Source: Branchiostoma belcheri (lineage: Eukaryota; Chordata; Leptocardii; Amphioxiformes; Branchiostomatidae). Taken from it: 64,000 nucleotides of DNA. Location of the stretch: positions 251,683 through 315,682 of the forward strand of contig NW_017803976.1 of the NCBI RefSeq assembly GCF_001625305.1, in the 5' to 3' direction. Below the pieces are notes generated by a model, which did no database searches, was not told where the DNA came from, and saw only the letters and a list, made by a program, of their open reading frames with translations. Below are positions 60,201 through 64,000 of this stretch, in pieces (the stretch's first letter is position 1; the number at the start of each line of letters is the position of its first letter). A program made the position numbers and the translations under genes.

Positions 60201-62949
60201 CTGTCGCGGCTATTGTCAAATGTGGTCTCTCCCACGGCAATTTGCAACTTCCGCAAACGTTGTCGCCGCCGGTGGTTCTGACATTGCCGGGACCTCGCTC
60301 TGAACAACGCCGCCTGAAAACTCTCACACTATCGATCGACCTAGAACCGCAGCTTACCGGCTCAGCCGTATGATGACGTACTCCACTTCAAGCAGAGCTT
60401 TACTGACTGGCCCACTTGTGTTTACCTCTCACACACGCACACTTCTGTCCGCTATATGTCCACTTCTGCAGGCTTTCTACACCCTGAATGGCTACGTGGT
60501 AGTGTGACGCCTGAGAACATAACAACAAACACCCTCCAAACCCGATTACTAAGTTGTTAATCGTTAATTGACAGGCGTTTGTTGCAGGAATAAAAGGTGC
60601 TGATATTTCAGGAGAGGGTGTGCTTTTCTATATTATCCCCCATTATGTACGGTACAGAGGAGTTTTTGAAAGACATATAAATCTTGATTCAGACAGGGTG
60701 ACGTGACGATGTGACCCTGTAAATGTTTTATAATCCGCGAGGCAAACGGAGGCTGACGTCGGCATGTTATTTTTATTAACAGTCGTTTGTTGCTATCAAT
60801 CTCACGGCGGCTCCAGACGCTTTGAAACCCGGTATAAAGGCGCATTGTGGTGAACTAGCTGTGTGTCGTCATGAAATTCCTTGCGTACCCTGTGGCTGTA
60901 TCCAACGTGACGTTGGCCTTGGCCTTCTGACACCTTGTTGAGCGAACAGTATCGCTCTTTCACAACCCAACGGTAGCCTCCACCAGGCCTTTCTACGGGC
61001 AGTACGGCTCGTAGAATTCGGCGAAAAAGAGAATAAAATGGGCCAAGGGAGTCCGGCCGCGGGGAGGTAGTTTCTTTCCCTCCGGCGCGGTCAGTCAAAC
61101 CTACAAGGCGGCCAAACTCCCTTGCAAATATTCTCCTATACATAGCCAGCGTAGTTAGTCTGGTAGAGACTAAGCCAATGGTAGGACCGCACTTGTAGTC
61201 ATACAATTTAAGGAGGAGTAGATATGGATATTGTAATCTTCATCTCCAAGCAGATGTAGTGAGGAAAATCGTGATATTTTCTAGCTGATCCATTTCTTTT
61301 CCGAAACGAGACCAGCCCTGGCCTTTATATCGTTTTATTACACGCAACGTTACATGTCGCAATCTATCTTGCTGTCCACCGCATGAGTTATTGTAGCCAT
61401 ATAAGGCCACAGCAAGTAAATTTTATGGATGACATCCTCCTCATACTCTAAATCTAATGCGATAGGGTGAAAAAATAAGGCGGGATTTCTAAATTTTCAA
61501 CTTTTCAGATCATAAACCTTGTTAAACAAGATTTGAGGCAATTGCAACAAAACATGGCATCGCATCACAACCAACAGGTCTTTATTCCAACATTTACAAC
61601 ATTTTGTTCATTTTCAGCATGTTCAGGGGTGTCAGAGTATACAGTGCAATCGTATTAGTATACAGTAAATTTTACTAGTAAAATTGAAACTGTATACTAA
61701 TACGATTGCACTGTATTCCGTAAGATTGCACTGTATTCTGTAAAATTGCACTGTATTCCGTAAAATTGCATTGTATTCCCAAAAATATCACTGTATACTC
61801 TGGCACCCCTGATGTTGTTCACCGTCCAACATCAAGGTCAACAGAATTTCTTTTTTTTTTTGGTCAGAATCAGTCGAAAATCAATGCGCGCGCTTTAATT
61901 CATCCAAAAATATTACTTGCTGTGGCCTACAGCACCTAAAATAGAACAAGTGCCCCTAGAACGTGAAGTAATGATGGTGTTTGCGGTGTAGCTCAAGTGT
62001 TTGATAATCCCTTAACTACCGACATGCCAACGTGCATATGCATCATCTCGTGCGAACTACAAAGCAGACGACGATGCCAAACTACATTCAATGAGCCTCT
62101 ACCAGGCTTGGTGGGGAGGCGGCTGGAAAGAGTAGAAATCGGCCAAATAGAGAGATAAGCATGCCAAGGGAGTTTGTCCGTTGAGAGAACATTTCGCCGC
62201 ACCCCTTGGCATGCTTATCTCTCTATTTGGCCAATTTCTACTCTTTCCAGCCGCCTCCCCAAGCCTGGTAGAGGCTAAAACTACATGTCAATGCAGCAAA
62301 GAGACCGTGAGTCACAGCTAGCTACCAACACAGAAAAATCTAACTGACCGTAAGATTCCTCCGGAAGTTACTGAGTAATAATTTCAAGATTGAAAGTTAG
62401 AATTCTGTTACACATATATAAAAAAGTACTTGGTTAGGCCATATTGATTTGATTACATGGATGACATCAGCTCGTGCATGAATTTTCGGCCGTTTCCAAA
62501 AAAAAGTTTTCAACCATACTGTAAACCGTACAAAACTTTTGCAAAATAAGCAAATATATACCGTAATTTGCGAAAAAAAATATTGGAAAACGATACCAAT
62601 GTCCTACAATGCCAAAAAGACGAAAATTTAAAGAAATGAATTTGAATCGTAGATTTCATGATGAAAGCATTTTTTGTCAAACTTTTTTTTATTCGCACGC
62701 TCGCATCAGTTTTGGGGTTCCCAGTGGATGTCATCCATATAATCAAATCAACATGGCCTTAGATACATGTCAAAGTACACACCTTGATTTGGGACCCCAG
62801 GCCGTCTGTGCAGCAGCGCCCCCTGCCGTTCTCTTCCAGGGACTTGCATTCGCCCCGGCTTCCTTGAACGCCTTGACAGCGGTTAGCATCTTGGGCGCGG
62901 CCAGGGCCTTTCTTTCCGCTCGGGTCTTCTTAGACAGCGGTATCCCCAT
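48232..62949 (-). CDS. PHF24: PHF24 (GINIP)-like protein, upstream paralogue with myristoylation-type N-terminus
   Basis: Exons of the longer-span form: 62783-62949, 54429-54531, 53365-53547, 52440-52518, 51017-51123, 50373-50465, 49369-49508, 48884-48934, 48232-48340. All are in frame, giving 343 residues. The start MGIPLSKKTRAERKAL resembles vertebrate PHF24 MGVLMSKRQTVEQ, with a glycine at position 2 suited to N-myristoylation. The PHD-like finger starts at C97-C100 and continues IQCRVCGRNCHTNCF to GWTCADC. EF-hand loops are 174-185 (DSDQSTQITLEE) and 218-229 (DISGDGAINWWE), with a weaker third near DMSQHGVLDYDE. The end is WDTFIREHAVTIIAARPN. The last seven exons have exactly the lengths of those in the downstream paralogue (except the finger exon), proving tandem duplication. 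Expected to be a cytoplasmic, membrane-tethered Ca2+- or G-protein-linked regulator by analogy. Donor 51016 (GTGCGA) is weak. Confidence 0.9.
48397..48711 (+). mobile_element. GGCC-type MITE (family B, GGCCATGTTGATTT ends)
   Basis: Inverted ends GGCCATGTTGATTTAATTAT and its complement, then the shared subterminal ATGGATGACATCC. The flanks are TTT and TTA, so the expected TTA duplication has one change. It lies in the last intron of the upstream PHF24 copy. Internally homologous to 62437-62758 in opposite orientation. Confidence 0.88.
49928..50297. mobile_element. ACGT-rich MITE with CCTCGGTCACA ends
   Basis: The left end CCTCGGTCACAACCCACCGT and right end GCAGGCTGTGACCAAGG form an imperfect inverted repeat. 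Between them are many CGTACG, ACGTGCG and TACGTGC words, a base composition unlike the AT-rich surroundings. No protein is encoded. It lies in an intron of the upstream PHF24 copy. Confidence 0.7.
50755..50905 (-). mobile_element. tRNA-derived SINE fragment
   Basis: On the minus strand GTGGCGCAACGGTTAGAGCG gives an A-box-like start, and GTTGGACTCGGAACCAA occurs twice in tandem. Then comes GGAAAGGCATTTTACACGAC, which matches the core of the SINE at 16481. The B box is degraded, so it is not a functional tRNA. Confidence 0.7.
51254..51690. repeat. Diverged tandem repeat, three units of about 145 bp
   Basis: Units start near 51254, 51400 and 51547 with GATAACT. They share GGCTTCGTGGGGGGT (or close) and, in two of them, CACCTTTTGTGTTT / GACCTTTTGTGTTT about 90-130 bp later. 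Identity between units is low, so it is an old array. It sits in a PHF24 intron. Confidence 0.6.
51835..51935. mobile_element. One end of a GGCC-type MITE
   Basis: GGCCACACTAAGTAATTGCT then ATGGATGACGTCC matches the left end of family C. The right end is not found, so it is truncated. Confidence 0.55.
52700..53265. repeat. Long (GAGT)n microsatellite with an internal interruption
   Basis: Over 500 bp of GAGT/GTGA units with scattered GAGC and GAGA variants, broken at about 52878-52951 by unrelated sequence that includes TTTGTTTGTTTGTTTATTTA. It lies in the intron between the PHD exon and the first EF-hand exon. Open frames across it on the minus strand (Thr-His-Ser-Leu repeats) are artefacts. 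Confidence 0.97.
54036..54419 (+). mobile_element. MITE with ATGCCCGTAGCCAGG ends, copy 2
   Basis: Ends ATGCCCGTAGCCAGG and CTGGCTACTGGCAT. Inside is a run of four or more AAGGTCCACTTTTTGGTCCA units and a CG-rich palindrome CTCGCGCCTTCGGCGCTCGAG. It is the same element as at 1189-1566 and lies directly next to PHF24 exon 54429-54531. Confidence 0.88.
54563..55247. mobile_element. MITE of the CTCCAAGCAGA family enlarged by a minisatellite, 9-bp TSD
   Basis: Ends TAATCTCCAAGCAGAT and ATCTGCTTGGAGATTG, with ACCACACGA (54554-54562) and ACCACATGA (55248-55256) as target copies differing at one base. The interior is almost wholly the 19-bp minisatellite listed separately. Confidence 0.85.
54594..55145. 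repeat. 19-bp minisatellite, about 29 copies
   Basis: Unit ACGGTATCAAATTGGCAAG with a few variants (CAGTATC, GGCCAG). Because 19 is not a multiple of three, all forward frames stay open and spell the same repeated peptide, so the open frames here are not genes. Confidence 0.97.
55728..56136. mobile_element. GGCC-type MITE (family C), TSD TGA
   Basis: Ends GGCCACAGCAAGTAATTTTA and TAAATTTACTTGCTGTGGCC, flanked by TGA on both sides. Its interior matches the copy at 63191-63596 over the full length. Confidence 0.92.
56574..56812. mobile_element. Foldback element, TIR TACCCTGG, 9-bp TSD
   Basis: Inverted ends TACCCTGGATGCCA / TGGCTTCCAGGGTA lead into long arms sharing AAGAGCCCTTCG, AATTACCGC and GGGGGAGT. 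Target copies GATATGCCA (56565-56573) and GATATACCA (56813-56821) flank it. Confidence 0.87.
59200..59431 (+). mobile_element. LINE C-terminal remnant
   Basis: Encodes RPRGRPPKRWRDQIVQDTGW then SLKYAERKAKDRDAWREKMK and a stop. The GRPxKRWxDxI...A.DRxxW pattern is the usual tail of several animal non-LTR retrotransposons. No polymerase domain is attached, so it is a dead fragment. Confidence 0.65.
59852..60063 (-). CDS. PHF24: Alternative first exon of the upstream PHF24 paralogue
   Basis: Starts ATG at 60063 (MASPQPTPHRPSLEKWARVV) and stays open to a GTGAGT donor after CCCACTCAGAG. It ends in the same phase as exon 62783-62949, so it can splice to 54531 and give a 358-residue protein. There is no acceptor in frame upstream, so it is a first exon. 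The encoded 70 residues are basic and lack the MG myristoylation start. The surrounding 59.85-60.35 kb is CpG-rich, as expected of a promoter. Confidence 0.75.
60974..61172. mobile_element. Foldback MITE, TIR TAGCCTCCACCAGGC
   Basis: Ends TAGCCTCCACCAGGC and GTCTGGTAGAGACTA. The arms share GGGAGT and GGCC motifs. Likely degenerate 9-bp target copies are ACCCAACGG and AGCCAATGG (7 of 9 match). Confidence 0.75.
61405..61927. mobile_element. GGCC-type MITE (family C) carrying an inserted 5-bp-TSD MITE
   Basis: Ends GGCCACAGCAAGTAAATTTT and TATTACTTGCTGTGGCC, flanked by TAA and TAC. A second element (61624-61811) sits in its middle with its own target copies. Confidence 0.88.
61624..61811. mobile_element. 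hAT-like MITE, TIR CAGGGGTG, 5-bp TSD ATGTT
   Basis: Starts CAGGGGTGTCAGAGTATACA and ends TGTATACTCTGGCACCCCTG. ATGTT is present at 61619-61623 and 61812-61816. The interior repeats TTGCACTGTATTCCGTAA three to four times. Confidence 0.88.
62092..62277. mobile_element. Near-perfect foldback element, TIR AGCCTCTACCAGGC
   Basis: The arms are almost exact complements (AGCCTCTACCAGGCTTGG; TAGAGAGATAAGCATGCCAA) around a loop of about 30 bp. An imperfect direct repeat AACTACATTCAATG / AACTACATGTCAATG flanks it. Same family as 44882-45083 and 60974-61172. Confidence 0.85.
62437..62758 (-). mobile_element. GGCC-type MITE (family B), TSD TTA
   Basis: Ends GGCCATATTGATTTGATTAC and TAATCAAATCAACATGGCC, flanked by TTA on both sides. 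Homologous to 48397-48711 in the opposite orientation. It lies 25 bp from the donor of PHF24 first exon 62783-62949. Confidence 0.92.
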
Positions 62950-63190
62950 GGCGATGTTATTTCCTCCACAAGCATGCCAGTTCGATGTGACACCTGTTTT
63001 TTGTACTCGTTTGCCAGGTTACGATTGTACGCGACAATCAAATTGTCCTGCAGGTATTTCTACTGTGACGAAACCATGGCTATGGAGAGACAATCAATTT
63101 CGTAACAATCTTTGCAATTCTAGAACACCGTCCTCTAACGACATAGACAAAGGCAAGAAGACAACGTGTGTTCTTATGATCCGTGCCTTA

Positions 63191-63596
63191 GGCCACAGCA
63201 AGTAATTTTTATGGATGACATCAGCGCGCGCATTAATTTTCGCCTGATTTTGGAAAAAAAAAAAACAAGAAATTTTGTTGCCCTCTGACAGTGGTCAACA
63301 TGCCGAAAATGGGCAAAGATACCTGTTGCCATGCCGGAACGTGGATGGCAGATAACTATGAAGAAAGGAAACAAGAAAAGGCTCTGATGTAATGTTTTGT
63401 TTTTCACTTTGTTGCAGTGATATGTGATGTTGGCTGTGTATATGTGATGTTTCCACTGAATCAAAACCATTTGTACAATGTTTGAGCCAAAGGTGGGAAC
63501 CTTGTTTTTTTCGGCCCGCCTTGTTTTTTTTCGCCCGCTCGCATTAGATTTCAAGTCTGCGGAGGATGTCATCCATAAAATTTACTTGCTGTGGCC
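63191..63596. mobile_element. GGCC-type MITE (family C), TSD TTA
   Basis: Ends GGCCACAGCAAGTAATTTTT and AAAATTTACTTGCTGTGGCC between TTA copies. Its interior is nearly the same as 55728-56136, suggesting recent spread. Confidence 0.93.
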
Positions 63597-63788
63597 TTAA
63601 TACACATTAGTATATATACACCACAAGACTTTGGCATCGGTCTTTCATAAATTTCCTTGAAGAAACGTACGTTAATGTTTTAAGAAGACCTGACAAAGGA
63701 CCAGACATAACAACGAACAGTTGAGTTCGTCCAAGTATTGCCGTACGTTTTCCGTTACCCCCGACAAAGTGTTCGTGTGTACATCTTA

Positions 63789-64000
63789 GGCCATGTTGAT
63801 TTCATTATATGGATGACATCCTCCGGGAGCCCCAAAACTGATGCGCGCGTGCGAATAAAAAAAAAAGTTTTGCAAAAAAAAAAAGTTATTTTCATTATGA
63901 AATCTACGTGGTCATGAGGGTTGAGCAAATGGCACAGAATATGGTTTGGCGAATAATCTAGTCTTCAAGTTAATTTCTTTACAATTTCGTCTTTTTTCGT
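63789..64000 (+). mobile_element. GGCC-type MITE (family B), cut by the window edge
   Basis: Starts after TTA with GGCCATGTTGATTTCATTAT and ATGGATGACATCC, then follows the 48397 copy until the window ends. Confidence 0.88.

Overview
The window looks like intron-rich genomic DNA from an invertebrate chordate, most probably a lancelet (Branchiostoma). The grounds are animal genes with chordate-like exon structure, short exons in a sea of small non-autonomous DNA transposons and tRNA-derived SINEs, and a PHF24-type gene. The species call is inference. A run of Ns at 35091-35110 marks an assembly gap. I saw no rRNA, functional tRNA, CRISPR array or retrovirus-like element.

Layout. (1) 1-15158, minus: AMPK catalytic alpha subunit (PRKAA); 14 exons are visible and its 3' end lies off the left edge. 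(2) 15893-18146, plus: ARMC7, complete in 7 exons, head-to-head with PRKAA across about 0.7 kb. (3) 21375-23158, minus: a PI-PLC X-domain protein (PLCXD type), with a probable non-coding first exon near 23422. (4) 24768-25178, plus: an orphan last exon of a METTL21A-like lysine methyltransferase, with a shift of frame. (5) 29803-35033, minus: a gene I reconstruct as a secreted, probably GPI-anchored protein with two tandem ILEI/FAM3-type domains; an almost unchanged exon block (30.1-31.85 kb and 32.46-34.8 kb) is repeated inside it. (6) 42707-46676 and 48232-62949, minus: two head-to-tail paralogues of PHF24 (GINIP), each with a PHD-like zinc finger followed by EF-hands. The upstream one has two alternative first exons with the same splice phase, one of which starts MG like vertebrate PHF24.

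The space between exons is dominated by mobile DNA: MITEs starting GGCC with 3-bp target duplications; hAT-like MITEs with 8-bp or 5-bp duplications; foldback elements with 9-bp duplications; a non-autonomous Helentron-like element; SINEs; and LINE remnants. Several insertions can be dated relative to local duplications because an unoccupied copy of the target survives nearby.

The points most worth a second look are the two-domain ILEI gene, and the paralogy between the 5' exon/promoter of the PLCXD gene (23.4-24.1 kb) and a segment at 41.0-41.7 kb that sits upstream of the ILEI gene with a splice donor preserved. Together they suggest that the ILEI gene uses a copy of the PLCXD promoter. All gene models were read by eye from splice signals, reading frame and remembered family sequences; no search was run.
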